Below the pieces are notes generated by a model. The model was not told where the DNA came from, did no database searches, and saw only the letters and a program-made list of their open reading frames with translations. Below, piece by piece: positions 27,933 through 37,375 of a DNA stretch of 64,000 bases. This DNA is from CAYWWM01 sp965198025 (GTDB lineage Bacteria; Acidobacteriota; Terriglobia; 2-12-FULL-54-10). The stretch is taken from the NCBI GenBank assembly GCA_965198025.1, contig OZ240237.1:1860001-1924000 (forward strand). Direction: 5' to 3'. The position numbers and the translations under genes are program-made. Each line of letters begins with the position of its first letter. Positions within the stretch are counted from its first letter, which is position 1.

Positions 27933-29228
27933 ATGCTTCTAACGATTTTCCCGATTATGGCGGCGGGGATCGCTGGGGCTCAGGATGACTTCATCCGAAC
28001 CGGCACCGGGATCGGAATGGAGCGGACTCGGATCGCCGTTTCGAGCTTCCAGCCAAGCCCGGATACCGCCGCCTTGATGCGTCTGTTCGACGCGACGCTC
28101 TGGAATGACCTCGACTTCTCCGGGATCTTCGAGATGGTTAGCCGCAGCTTTTATCCTCTCACCGTACCCAGCCGTCCTGCTGCTGTGCGGCTTGAGGAGT
28201 GGAGCGGGCCCCCGGTCGGGGCGCACATGCTGGCGGTCGGAAACGCTGTGATGGCAGGTGATCGCATCGTGATCGAAGGCTGGCTGATGGACCCGCGAAA
28301 CGAAGCGGAGCCGACCGTCCTGGGGCGGCGCTACGTGGAAGAGGCCTCGGAACGCCAAGTCCGCTTGGCGGCTCACAAATTCGCCAATGAGATCATCTTC
28401 CGGCTCGGCGGGGGCGTGCCCGGGATCGCCGAGACCAAAGTCGCCTTTGTGCGCCGCATGAGCGCGCAGGTCAAGGAAGTTTTTGTAATGGATTACGACG
28501 GCGCCAACCAAGAACAGATTACTGACTTGGGTTCGTTATCGCTCACCCCGGCCATTTCCGTGGACGGCGAACGAATCGCCTTTACTAGCTACAAAGAAAA
28601 CAATCCTGATATCATGGTATTTTCGTTGTTGACGAAAGGGCCCCTGGCATTTTTCAATCGGAGGGGGTTGAACACGACGCCGACTTGGTCGCCGGACGGA
28701 ACGCGGCTGGCGTTCACGTCGTCAGTAACTGGCGATCCGGAAATCTACATTGGCGACCTGCAAGGCAGGGAGATGAGGCGGCTCACGGTAGTCCGCGGAG
28801 TAGATATCTCGCCCGCTTGGAATCCGCGGACCGGCGCCCAGATCGCGTTCGTCTCCGACCGCGGCGGGCGGCCACAAATTTATATGATGGACAGCGATGG
28901 AGCCAACGTCACGCAGATTGTCAGCGGCGGCAGCCAGGCACTCGACCCAGTCTGGTCCCCCAACGGACGCCTGTTGGCGTTTACTTGGGACGCTGGTGGC
29001 GCCTACGACATCTGGATCATGGACGTGGCCACGCGACAGATGGTGCAGCTGACTAAGAATATGGGGCGCAACGAACACCCCAGTTGGTCTCCGGACAATC
29101 GGCATATTGCGTTTGAATCGAACCGAAGCGGAACAAAGCAGATTTGGACCATGCTTGCTGACGGCACGCGCCCGCGCCAGTTGACGTTTGAGGGCGAGAA
29201 CACCGAGCCGGCGTGGTCGAGTAGATAA
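27933..29228 (+). CDS. tolB: Tol-Pal system protein TolB
   Basis: TolB is a periplasmic protein that binds Pal. The product (about 431 residues) has a signal peptide (LLTIFPIMAAGIAGAQ), an N-terminal TolB_N domain (RIAVSSFQPSPDTAALMRLF ... IVIEGWLMDPRNE), and a six-bladed WD40-like propeller with repeating SPDGTRLAFTS, NPRTGAQIAFVSDRGG, SPNGRLLAFTWDAGG and SPDNRHIAFESNRSG motifs. The start is uncertain: GGGAGGG at 27901-27907 stands before CTG at 27912, but the nearest ATG is 27933. In-frame GTG at 27795 would give a long leader. Confidence 0.95.
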   Translation: MLLTIFPIMAAGIAGAQDDFIRTGTGIGMERTRIAVSSFQPSPDTAALMRLFDATLWNDLDFSGIFEMVSRSFYPLTVPSRPAAVRLEEWSGPPVGAHMLAVGNAVMAGDRIVIEGWLMDPRNEAEPTVLGRRYVEEASERQVRLAAHKFANEIIFRLGGGVPGIAETKVAFVRRMSAQVKEVFVMDYDGANQEQITDLGSLSLTPAISVDGERIAFTSYKENNPDIMVFSLLTKGPLAFFNRRGLNTTPTWSPDGTRLAFTSSVTGDPEIYIGDLQGREMRRLTVVRGVDISPAWNPRTGAQIAFVSDRGGRPQIYMMDSDGANVTQIVSGGSQALDPVWSPNGRLLAFTWDAGGAYDIWIMDVATRQMVQLTKNMGRNEHPSWSPDNRHIAFESNRSGTKQIWTMLADGTRPRQLTFEGENTEPAWSSR

Positions 29229-29253
29229 GGCTTGACTTTGAAAGGAGAGGAAG

Positions 29254-30042
<789 letters not shown>

Positions 30043-30199
30043 TAAGGGCCGCTTCGCCATCTGTTCGGAACTCCGCGGGATGGAAAGTGTTTTCCCCATC
30101 CCGCCGGAGCTTCCCAGGCGGAACGGGTTTTGCCCAACCTGGCCGATCTTCCGGGGGACCAGGTCGAGCGACAATCTGAACATCAAGGGAGGAGTGCCC

Positions 30200-31078
30200 A
30201 TGAAACGGCATGTTGTGTTGGTCGTCATCGTTTTGCTCGCGATGGCCCGTCCCGCCCTCGCGCAAAGCCGGGAGATGATTCAACTCCAGCAGACGGTTGC
30301 CCTTCTGCTTGGGACCGTGCGGGAATTGCAGCGCAGCTTCGACGAGCGGATGGCCGTCATGCGGACCCTGGTCGAGCAGTCATCCGGCCGCACGAATCAA
30401 TTCCAGGAACGCATGACACAGTTGAACGCTGCTATGACTGAGTTGCAGACGTCGCTACAGAATTCGGTGGCCAATTCGGGCCAGAAGGTGGACAACATCG
30501 GGACCGAGATTCAGGGGCTCCAGGGTTCCCTGGACGAGTTGCGCGCGCACCTCGACATGCTCTCGCAGCAGATTGCCAAGCTTGAGACCATGTCTCAGAC
30601 CATCCCTTCGGGAACATTTCCGGTCACACGTATCGGGACCGAGCCAGCTCCGGGCCTGGTGGACATGGCCAATGCGCCCGCCCCGGATGTACTCTATAAC
30701 ACGGCCTTGCGGGACTATACGAGTGGCAACTATCCTCTCTCCTTACAAGAGTTCACGGATTATCTGCGCTACTACCCGAACACCTCGCTGGCCTCCAACG
30801 CGCAGTTTTACGTAGGAGACATTTACTACCAGCAAGGGCAGTTTGAAACAGCGATCCAGGAATATGACAAGGCGATTGAGCAGTACCCGACAGGCAACAA
30901 GTCTGCCGCCGCTCAACTGAAGAAAGGATTTGCTCTCATCAACATGAGTCTCCGACCGCAGGGGATTCAGGAACTTAACAGCTTGATCCGCCGTTTCCCG
31001 AATACGCCGGAGGCGTCACTAGCGCAGGACAAGCTTACAGCTCTGGAATTGGAAGGGCCTCCGCCCGCTACGCCCTAA
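30200..31078 (+). CDS. cpoB: Cell division coordinator CpoB/YbgF-like TPR protein
   Basis: CpoB couples peptidoglycan synthesis with Tol-driven outer-membrane constriction. The 292-residue product starts at 30200 behind AAGGGAGGAG, has a signal peptide (MKRHVVLVVIVLLAMARPALA), an N-terminal coiled coil (about 25-130, several heptads such as LQQTVALLLGTVRELQRSF), and a C-terminal TPR region (LYNTALRDYTSGNYPLSLQE, FYVGDIYYQQGQFETAIQE, KGFALINMSLRPQGIQELN). Last gene of the Tol-Pal run. Confidence 0.93.
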   Translation: MKRHVVLVVIVLLAMARPALAQSREMIQLQQTVALLLGTVRELQRSFDERMAVMRTLVEQSSGRTNQFQERMTQLNAAMTELQTSLQNSVANSGQKVDNIGTEIQGLQGSLDELRAHLDMLSQQIAKLETMSQTIPSGTFPVTRIGTEPAPGLVDMANAPAPDVLYNTALRDYTSGNYPLSLQEFTDYLRYYPNTSLASNAQFYVGDIYYQQGQFETAIQEYDKAIEQYPTGNKSAAAQLKKGFALINMSLRPQGIQELNSLIRRFPNTPEASLAQDKLTALELEGPPPATP

Positions 31079-31101
31079 TCGGCGACGGCCAGCTGGAGCG
31101 T

Positions 31102-31130
31102 TTGACCCCGGGCTGCTTGTCTCTTACAAT
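31102..31130 (+). promoter_or_regulatory. Sigma70-type promoter of rpsT
   Basis: TTGACC (31102-31107), 17 bases, TACAAT (31125-31130). Predicted start near 31137, about 48 bases before the S20 gene. Confidence 0.75.
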
Positions 31131-31184
31131 AGGCGTGTTCCCCTGACAGGGTGGTATTTGGGAATCTGAATTGGAACGAAGAGA

Positions 31185-31463
31185 ATGGCAAATCATTTTT
31201 CGGCACTAAAACGAGTACGCCAGACCCGCCGGCGTACGGCCCGAAACCGTAGAAACAAGGGAGTTCTTCGCTCCGGCTTGCGTGAGATCCGTGAAGTGTT
31301 GGCTGCTGGAGATCTCGACCGGATCCGCCAAGAGATGCCCGCTGCGTTCTCCCATCTGGATAAGGCCATCCATAAGGGTGTCTTGCACCGGAACACCGCG
31401 GCGCGGTTGAAGTCCCGCCTGATGGGGCGCCGCCACGCCCTCGAACGTGCGAAAGCCGCCTGA
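31185..31463 (+). CDS. rpsT: 30S ribosomal protein S20
   Basis: The 92-residue basic protein has the S20 pattern: MANHFSALKRVRQTRRRTARN RRNKGVLRSGLREI, then the KAIHKGVLHRNTAARLKSRL helix. S20 binds 16S rRNA early in 30S assembly. It has its own promoter (31102-31130) and stands alone. Confidence 0.97.
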   Translation: MANHFSALKRVRQTRRRTARNRRNKGVLRSGLREIREVLAAGDLDRIRQEMPAAFSHLDKAIHKGVLHRNTAARLKSRLMGRRHALERAKAA

Positions 31464-31586
31464 GCCTCGCCGCAATCTTTCCACATTTTCTGGAATCTAC
31501 ATCGCGCGGTGGAATAGTCTGCAGGTTACACAGCCTTCACTCGCATGGCATTCCGCGAGGTGTAAAATAGCCTACCGGAGGGATTC

Positions 31587-32450
31587 TTGAAAGCCCGAAG
31601 GCCAAGTGCATCGCAATTCTACCCGACGGATTGTGGCCGAGTGACGGAGAACTCTCTGCAGGGATTCGTTTCTCCCCAGGAGCCGGACCGAATCGTGGCG
31701 GGTGTTGTTCCCCATGCCGGATGGCAGTACTCCGGTGCCGTCGCAGCCAAGGTTTTCGCGAGCATTCGCGCCAAGTGCCAACCGGCTGTATTTGTAATCC
31801 TAGGCGCAGTCCATCGTTGGGCCGGCATCAATGGCGTGTATGCAAGGGGCGCCTGGTCCACCCCGCTTGGGACTGTACCAATTGATGAAGAGTTGGCCGC
31901 GTGCATTTTGCAAGAGACCGCCGACTGGACCCTCGACGATCCCCAGTGCCACACCGGGGAACATTCGATTGAAGTGGAACTGCCGTTTGTAAAGTACTTC
32001 TTTCCGGACGCCCGCGTTGTGCCTATCGCCGTCAATCCGGATTCGCGAGCTGTGCCGCTGGGACGGGAGATCGGCCGGATTCTGAAGGATCGAGGCACTG
32101 ATGCGGTTGTGATCGGGTCGAGCGACTTGACGCACTACGGCGATGCCTACGGCTTCACGCCGTCGGGTTTCGGTCCGCAGGCCCACCGTTGGATGCAGGA
32201 CAATGACCGACGGATCCTCCGTCTCATGGAGGAGATGAGCGCCCCAGAGATTCCGGAGGAAGCGCGTCGTCACCGGAACGCTTGCGGGGCGGGAGCCATT
32301 GCTGCAACCGTTGCAGCCGCACAGGTTCTGGGAGCCGACCACGGGTTGGTACTCGAACATACGACCAGCTACGACGTTGTCCGGGAAAGTGAGTTTCGCA
32401 TGGCGGTCGGCTACGCCGCAGTCCTGTTTGGTTCGGCCGCAGAACAATAG
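31587..32450 (+). CDS. MEMO1-family protein (AmmeMemoRadiSam B-like)
   Basis: The TTG start follows GGAGGG by five bases. The 287-residue protein has the MEMO fold pattern: ASQFYPTD, VVPHAGWQYSGAVAAKVF, FVILGAVH, HTGEHSIEVELPFVKYFFPD, VVIGSSDLTHYGDAYGFTP, CGAGAIAATVAAAQ. Human MEMO1 is related to extradiol dioxygenases; bacterial members often sit with AMMECR1 and a radical-SAM enzyme (the AmmeMemoRadiSam trio). No such partners are next to it here, so it is orphaned. Function in bacteria is unknown. Confidence 0.9.
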   Translation: MKARRPSASQFYPTDCGRVTENSLQGFVSPQEPDRIVAGVVPHAGWQYSGAVAAKVFASIRAKCQPAVFVILGAVHRWAGINGVYARGAWSTPLGTVPIDEELAACILQETADWTLDDPQCHTGEHSIEVELPFVKYFFPDARVVPIAVNPDSRAVPLGREIGRILKDRGTDAVVIGSSDLTHYGDAYGFTPSGFGPQAHRWMQDNDRRILRLMEEMSAPEIPEEARRHRNACGAGAIAATVAAAQVLGADHGLVLEHTTSYDVVRESEFRMAVGYAAVLFGSAAEQ

Positions 32451-32567
32451 GAAGGAAAGGGACGAGGTTTTTGAGAAAGAAGCGGAACGGCTATAATAGC
32501 TGGTTCGGGATAGATCTGAAAGGGGACTCATTCCCAAACCTTCCTCCGCTGATCAGAGGATTTGCCT

Positions 32568-33587
32568 ATGAATGGCAGACCGCATATTGACTCCGTCTCT
32601 CCTCGGGCTGCGATCGTGGGAGGCGAGTTGCAGATCCGAGGGGGCGGGTTCTGCTCCGACGGCCACGCCCGCGCTCAGGTCCGCTTCGGAGGACTCGACG
32701 CCAGCCTGCTGGTTAGTTCGGACCGCTATCTGGTCGCGCGCGTTCCTGAAGGCGCCGTATCGTGCGACGTCGTCGTCGGCAATGGGGATCGAGCCAGCAA
32801 TTCCTGCGCCGTCGAGATCGGGGTCGCCATTGCAGACAATATGCACCCGGTGGCAAATCCGGCCATTGATCAGTCCGGCAACATCTTCGTCACGGTGAGC
32901 GGCTCGCGCGGCCAGAAGGTTCCCGTTTCCATTTACAAGATTGACTCAAATTACGGCGTCAAGCCCTTTAGCTCCGACGTGATGAACCCCACCGGCCTAG
33001 CATTCGGCAGCGACAAGGTGCTCTACATCTCGAGCCGCCATGACGGGAACATTTATCGGGCTGCTCCAAACGGGACCGTCACGATCTACGCCGAGGGCAT
33101 GGGTATTGCCACCGGGATCGCCTTCGACCAAGCCGGGTTTCTTTACGTGGGTGACCGCAGCGGAACGATTTTCAAGATCGCTCCCGACCGGCAGATCTTC
33201 GTCTTCGCCACTCTGGAGCCCAGCATTTCTGCCTATCATCTCGCGTTTGGGCCGGACGGCTATTTGTATGTCACCGGGCCGACCACGTCCAGCTATGATC
33301 GCATTTACCGTATCTCGAAAGCGGGGGATGTGGAAAAGTTCTATCGCGGCCTCGGGCGGCCGCAGGGCATGGCGTTCGACACAGACGGGAATCTGTACGT
33401 GGCGGCTTCGCAGGCCGGCCGCAAGGGGATCTTTCGCATCACGCCCCAGGGCCAGTCCGAACTGGCGGTTGCCGGGATCGGCCTAGTTGGTCTTGCGTTC
33501 ACACACGGACCTGCTGCCCTGCTGGCCAGTAACCAGACGGTCTACCATCTCAGTTGGGATGTACGGGGAAGGCCGCTGATTTCCTGA
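32568..33587 (+). CDS. IPT/TIG plus NHL/SMP-30-like propeller protein
   Basis: The ATG at 32568 follows AGAGGA by seven bases. The 339-residue protein starts with an IPT/TIG Ig-like domain (about 1-85: IDSVSPRAAIVGGELQIRGG, VPEGAVSCDVVVGNGDRAS) and continues as a six-bladed NHL/gluconolactonase-like propeller (PTGLAFGSDKVLYISSRHDG, ATGIAFDQAGFLYVGDRSG, HLAFGPDGYLYVTGPTT, PQGMAFDTDGNLYVAASQ). No signal peptide is visible. Such proteins are common in acidobacteria; substrate unknown, enzymatic activity not shown. Confidence 0.85.
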   Translation: MNGRPHIDSVSPRAAIVGGELQIRGGGFCSDGHARAQVRFGGLDASLLVSSDRYLVARVPEGAVSCDVVVGNGDRASNSCAVEIGVAIADNMHPVANPAIDQSGNIFVTVSGSRGQKVPVSIYKIDSNYGVKPFSSDVMNPTGLAFGSDKVLYISSRHDGNIYRAAPNGTVTIYAEGMGIATGIAFDQAGFLYVGDRSGTIFKIAPDRQIFVFATLEPSISAYHLAFGPDGYLYVTGPTTSSYDRIYRISKAGDVEKFYRGLGRPQGMAFDTDGNLYVAASQAGRKGIFRITPQGQSELAVAGIGLVGLAFTHGPAALLASNQTVYHLSWDVRGRPLIS

Positions 33588-33664
33588 GTTCATCACTAGT
33601 TGTCAGTTAGTCGTTGGTTATCCGATAAGCCCTTCGCACCGCCACTGCGCTGCTTCCCACACGC

Positions 33665-34930
33665 ATGGACGCAGAAATCATCGCCATAGGTTCTGAACTG
33701 CTCACCCCCCATCGCAGCGACACCAATTCCCTGTTCCTCACTGACCAATTGAACCGGCTCGGCGTGGACGTGCTTTATAAGACCATCGTGGGAGATCATC
33801 GCGAGCGGCTGACTGCCACGCTCAGGCTGGCGCTCGGGCGTTCGCATATTGTACTAGCCATTGGCGGGCTCGGACCCACCGAGGACGACCTGACCCGCGA
33901 ATGTTCCGCGGCGGTCCTCGAACAGCCGATGCATTCGGATGCATCGATCGCCGAAGGTATCGCAGCGCGCTTTCGCGCCCGCGGTTTGCGGATGGCCGAC
34001 ATCAACCTCCGGCAGGCTCAGGTGATCGAGGGAGGGGTGATCCTGCCTAACCCGACCGGCACCGCTCCCGGACAATGGATTGAAGACCGCGGGAAGTACC
34101 TCGTCCTGCTTCCCGGCCCTCCGCGCGAATTGAGGCCGATGTTTGAAAAGTGGGTGCTTCCGCGCTTGCAGGACATTGTACCCCCGGCGGCAATCTATAC
34201 GCGCGTTCTCCGGCTCACCGGGCTAACAGAGTCGGCCACAGAGGAAATTGTGGCGCCCATCTACACCCGCACTACGAATCCCGTTACAACTATCCTGGCT
34301 GCGCCCGGCGAAATCCAGCTTCATCTCAAGAGTTTCGGTAAGAATCAGGAGGAAGCGCAGGCACACTCAGACAAGCTGTTCCCGCAACTCGAAGCTGCCT
34401 TGGCCGAGCACATCTTCTCGACCGATGGCTCCAGTCTGGAAGACGTCGTCAGCCGGGCTCTGCAGGCGCAGCGGGCGACGCTTGCCATCGCTGAGAGTTG
34501 CACCGGCGGTTTGTTGGCCCAGCGAATCACCAGCGTTCCCGGCAGTTCCGAGCACTTTCTCGGCGGAATCGTTTGTTACAACAATGAGATGAAGCAAAGC
34601 TGGCTCGATGTATTTCCCGACGATCTCGCAGCACACGGAGCGGTTAGCTCGACAGTCGCACAGTCTTTGGCAGAAGGCATTCGTCGCAAAGCAGGTTCGA
34701 CGCTTGGCATTGGAATTACGGGCATCGCCGGCCCGTCGGGAGCCACACCCGACAAGCCGGTCGGCCTGGTGTTTCTGGCCTTGGCGAGCCCCGAAGGCAG
34801 CACGGCCCGCGAGCTACGCTTGCTCGGAGGGCGCGAGATCGTCCGCTTCCAGGCCTCCCAAGCCGCCCTCGATATGATTCGCCGGTGGCTGATTGCAAAG
34901 CAGAAACCTGCCAACGTCAGTTCGGGTTGA
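33665..34930 (+). CDS. cinA: CinA family protein, nicotinamide-nucleotide amidase
   Basis: A 421-residue CinA with both domains. The N-terminal MoaB/MogA-like domain (COG1058) shows IIAIGSELLTPHRSDTNS and GGLGPTEDDLTREC at 67-80; members act as ADP-ribose pyrophosphatases. The C-terminal PncC domain has AIAESCTGGLLAQRITSVPG, GGIVCYNNEMKQSWL and GITGIAGPSGATPDKPVG, and deamidates NMN to NaMN in NAD recycling. 29 bases separate it from thpR. Confidence 0.95.
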   Translation: MDAEIIAIGSELLTPHRSDTNSLFLTDQLNRLGVDVLYKTIVGDHRERLTATLRLALGRSHIVLAIGGLGPTEDDLTRECSAAVLEQPMHSDASIAEGIAARFRARGLRMADINLRQAQVIEGGVILPNPTGTAPGQWIEDRGKYLVLLPGPPRELRPMFEKWVLPRLQDIVPPAAIYTRVLRLTGLTESATEEIVAPIYTRTTNPVTTILAAPGEIQLHLKSFGKNQEEAQAHSDKLFPQLEAALAEHIFSTDGSSLEDVVSRALQAQRATLAIAESCTGGLLAQRITSVPGSSEHFLGGIVCYNNEMKQSWLDVFPDDLAAHGAVSSTVAQSLAEGIRRKAGSTLGIGITGIAGPSGATPDKPVGLVFLALASPEGSTARELRLLGGREIVRFQASQAALDMIRRWLIAKQKPANVSSG

Positions 34931-34958
34931 AAGAAATCCTCTCGCTCGGCAAAGCACC

Positions 34959-35522
34959 ATGCGAACCTTCGTCGCAATTGATCTCCCGCCTGCGATCCGC
35001 CGCAACATCGCACGTGTGATGGATCTGCTACGGCCGGCCTCAACCCAAGTCCGCTGGGTACGCCCGGAGAGTTTGCACGTCACGATGAAGTTCATTGGCG
35101 AGCTTTCCGCGGAAGCTCTTCCGGAAGTCGAGAGCCGTCTGGCTGCGATTGGCGCACCCGGCCCCGTGTCATTGGAGGTCCGCGGTGCGGGTTTCTTCCC
35201 GAACGAGCGGGCACCGCGGGTGATCTGGCTGAGACTCGAAAGCGGACCGGAGTTGTCGGCGCTCGCCGCTCAAGTGGAAGAAGCACTGCTTCCGCTTGGA
35301 ATCCCGAAGGAAACGCGGCCCTTCGCACCCCATCTGACCTTGGGAAGGCTCAAATCACCCGCACGCATCCCGGCTGTCCACGAGATTCTCCGGCAACAAG
35401 AACCGCTCGGGTTTGGCTCCTTCGTGGCCAAAGAGTTTTGCGCCTTCGAAAGTCAACTCTCTCCCGGAGGATCGGTGTATCGTAAGATAGCGCGGTTCGC
35501 CCTCGTTGCGAACTCCGCCTAG
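34959..35522 (+). CDS. thpR: RNA 2',3'-cyclic phosphodiesterase
   Basis: A 187-residue 2H-phosphoesterase (LigT/ThpR family). The two HxT catalytic motifs are clear: HVTM at residues 40-43 and HLTL at 125-128, with the MRTFVAIDLP opening. It hydrolyses 2',3'-cyclic phosphate RNA ends. Four bases separate its stop from gpsA, so cotranslation is likely. Confidence 0.94.
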   Translation: MRTFVAIDLPPAIRRNIARVMDLLRPASTQVRWVRPESLHVTMKFIGELSAEALPEVESRLAAIGAPGPVSLEVRGAGFFPNERAPRVIWLRLESGPELSALAAQVEEALLPLGIPKETRPFAPHLTLGRLKSPARIPAVHEILRQQEPLGFGSFVAKEFCAFESQLSPGGSVYRKIARFALVANSA

Positions 35523-35526
35523 CAGG

Positions 35527-36525
35527 ATGAACCGCATCGCGATCATCGGAGCCGGCGGCTGGGGAACCGCCCTGTCGATTGTCCTCGCACGCAACGTGGA
35601 GAAAATTCGGCTGTGGGTGTACGAACCCGACCTGTGTGCGCGGATGCAGAAGACGCGAGTCAACGATCTGTATCTGCCCGGCTCATTCCTGCCTGCCGCC
35701 GTTTCCGCAACTCACGACCTCTGCGAGGCCCTTTCGGGAGCGGAAGTAGTGATCAGCGCCGTCCCCTCCGAGTACCTTCGAGAAATCGCGCAACAGATCG
35801 CTCCACTGGCCGAGCCGGAACAGATCTTCGTCAGCGCCACCAAAGGGCTGGAGAGCCGCACGCACCTGCGGATGACGGAAGTGATCACGGAAACACTTCG
35901 CGCCCAGTTCGACCCCAAGCTGGCCGTTATCTCCGGCCCGACGTTCGCGCGGGAAGTGGCGCACGGCGCTCCGGCCGCTGTCACCATCGCCTCGGCAGAC
36001 GAGGATCTGGCGTGCCAGTTGCAGCTTCGGTTCGCCAACTCGACCTTCCGGTTTTACACCAACACCGATGTCATTGGAGTCGAACTGGGCGGCGCTCTCA
36101 AGAACGTGGTCGCCATCGCCGCCGGAGTCTCCGAAGGCCTGGGCCTTGGTTCGAATGCACTGGCCGCAATCGTCACACGAGGGCTTGCCGAAATCACTCG
36201 CCTGGCCTGTGCTTGCGGCGCGCGCCGCGAAACGTTGGCAGGACTTTCCGGCTTGGGTGACCTCGTGCTGACCTGCACGGGCGCGCTCAGCCGAAACCAT
36301 TGGGTGGGAGTCGAACTGGGCCGGGGACGCAAGCTGCAGGAAATCCTCCAATCAATGCGGATGGTGGCGGAAGGAGTCAACACTACCGCTGCAGCCTGGG
36401 ACCTCGCCCGGCAACGAGGCATTGAGATGGCGATTACGCAGCAGATGTACGCCGTGCTCTTCGAAAACCTGCCGCCGCTCGACGCTGTGGGCGCACTGAT
36501 GGAACGAGAGCTAAAGGCGGAATAG
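35527..36525 (+). CDS. gpsA: Glycerol-3-phosphate dehydrogenase (NAD(P)+)
   Basis: GpsA makes sn-glycerol-3-phosphate for phospholipids. The 332-residue protein opens with the Rossmann motif IAIIGAGGWGTALSIVLARN, has SATKGLE, the ISGPTFAREVA segment, the catalytic-lysine region GGALKNVVAIAAGVSEGLGLG, and the LAGLSGLGDLVLTCTGALSRN motif. The start follows AGCAGG, only four bases after thpR. Confidence 0.97.
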   Translation: MNRIAIIGAGGWGTALSIVLARNVEKIRLWVYEPDLCARMQKTRVNDLYLPGSFLPAAVSATHDLCEALSGAEVVISAVPSEYLREIAQQIAPLAEPEQIFVSATKGLESRTHLRMTEVITETLRAQFDPKLAVISGPTFAREVAHGAPAAVTIASADEDLACQLQLRFANSTFRFYTNTDVIGVELGGALKNVVAIAAGVSEGLGLGSNALAAIVTRGLAEITRLACACGARRETLAGLSGLGDLVLTCTGALSRNHWVGVELGRGRKLQEILQSMRMVAEGVNTTAAAWDLARQRGIEMAITQQMYAVLFENLPPLDAVGALMERELKAE

Positions 36526-36551
36526 GAAGACGTGAAGTTAGGTTCCGGGCG

Positions 36552-37268
36552 TTAGGGCTGCATCTCAAAGGTCGGCTGGCCTTGGAGGTCCCCGTCCACG
36601 GCTATTTCCACTCGCCACTCTCCGAGAGGAAGCTCCGGGTTCAATGGGAGCAGAGCATACGCGGAAAATGTATCGTCGCCGCGTCCGAACTGGAAGCGTG
36701 ACACACTGGAGTTATTTGGAAGAACATGCCCCTCGGGCGTATACCAGCGAAACAAGTATTCGTGACGCCCTCGGGTGCCGCTCCAGCGGGCGACGAGCAC
36801 CACTCGCTCATCCTGACTCCGGGAAAAGACCGTTTTCGGATTGCTGAACTCGCCCGCAGAAACATTCTCAAAGAATTGGGTCTCCTGCAGCACCGGTCTC
36901 TCGTCCGTATCGAACGGCGAATTCCGCACAAGCAGATTGACCAAAGGAATCAGAATGAAGATGAGCGGGAAGAGGATCCGGAGCAAACCTGCATACTTGG
37001 GTTGCTGCGCCGGAGGAGGCGTTTCGGGACGATCCGCCGGAACCTCTGCTTCCGGCAGGGCTTCTTCGAGTTCCTCTAAATCCAAACCCGGTTCGGCGGA
37101 CTCTCGTGGGAATTCCGGCTTCGGACTCGCCGGCGGCTCGGCAAGATCGGGCGGAATCATCAGCCCACCGCCTGCCTTTCCGAGAGAAGAATCTCCGACG
37201 AGCGCACCACAGTTGGAGCAGGTATCCCGCCCTTTCGGGACCCGGCGGCCGCAGGTTGGACAGCGCAT
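36552..37268 (-). CDS. Zinc-ribbon, single-membrane-span protein of unknown function
   Basis: The 238-residue protein starts with a two-pair cysteine zinc ribbon (MRCPTCGRRVPKGRDTCSNCG), then an acidic Pro/Glu-rich linker (about 35-90), one membrane helix (LLRILFPLIFILIPLVNLLV at about 94-113) and a C-terminal beta-rich domain (VVLVARWSGTRGRHEYLFRWY, EWRVEIAVDGDLQGQPTF). This layout puts the ribbon in the cytoplasm and the beta domain in the periplasm. I do not recognise a named family. Divergent to lptFG, convergent with gpsA. Confidence 0.7.
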   Translation of the reverse strand: MRCPTCGRRVPKGRDTCSNCGALVGDSSLGKAGGGLMIPPDLAEPPASPKPEFPRESAEPGLDLEELEEALPEAEVPADRPETPPPAQQPKYAGLLRILFPLIFILIPLVNLLVRNSPFDTDERPVLQETQFFENVSAGEFSNPKTVFSRSQDERVVLVARWSGTRGRHEYLFRWYTPEGHVLPNNSSVSRFQFGRGDDTFSAYALLPLNPELPLGEWRVEIAVDGDLQGQPTFEMQP

Positions 37269-37375
37269 GGCGATTGCCTTGGGAGCAAGTTGGCCTCCAG
37301 CGGCAAGCTCGTTGCCGACGCTCCCACGAAACCTATTTTACCTCTATGCTACAATTTTTTCCGGAGAAATACCTC

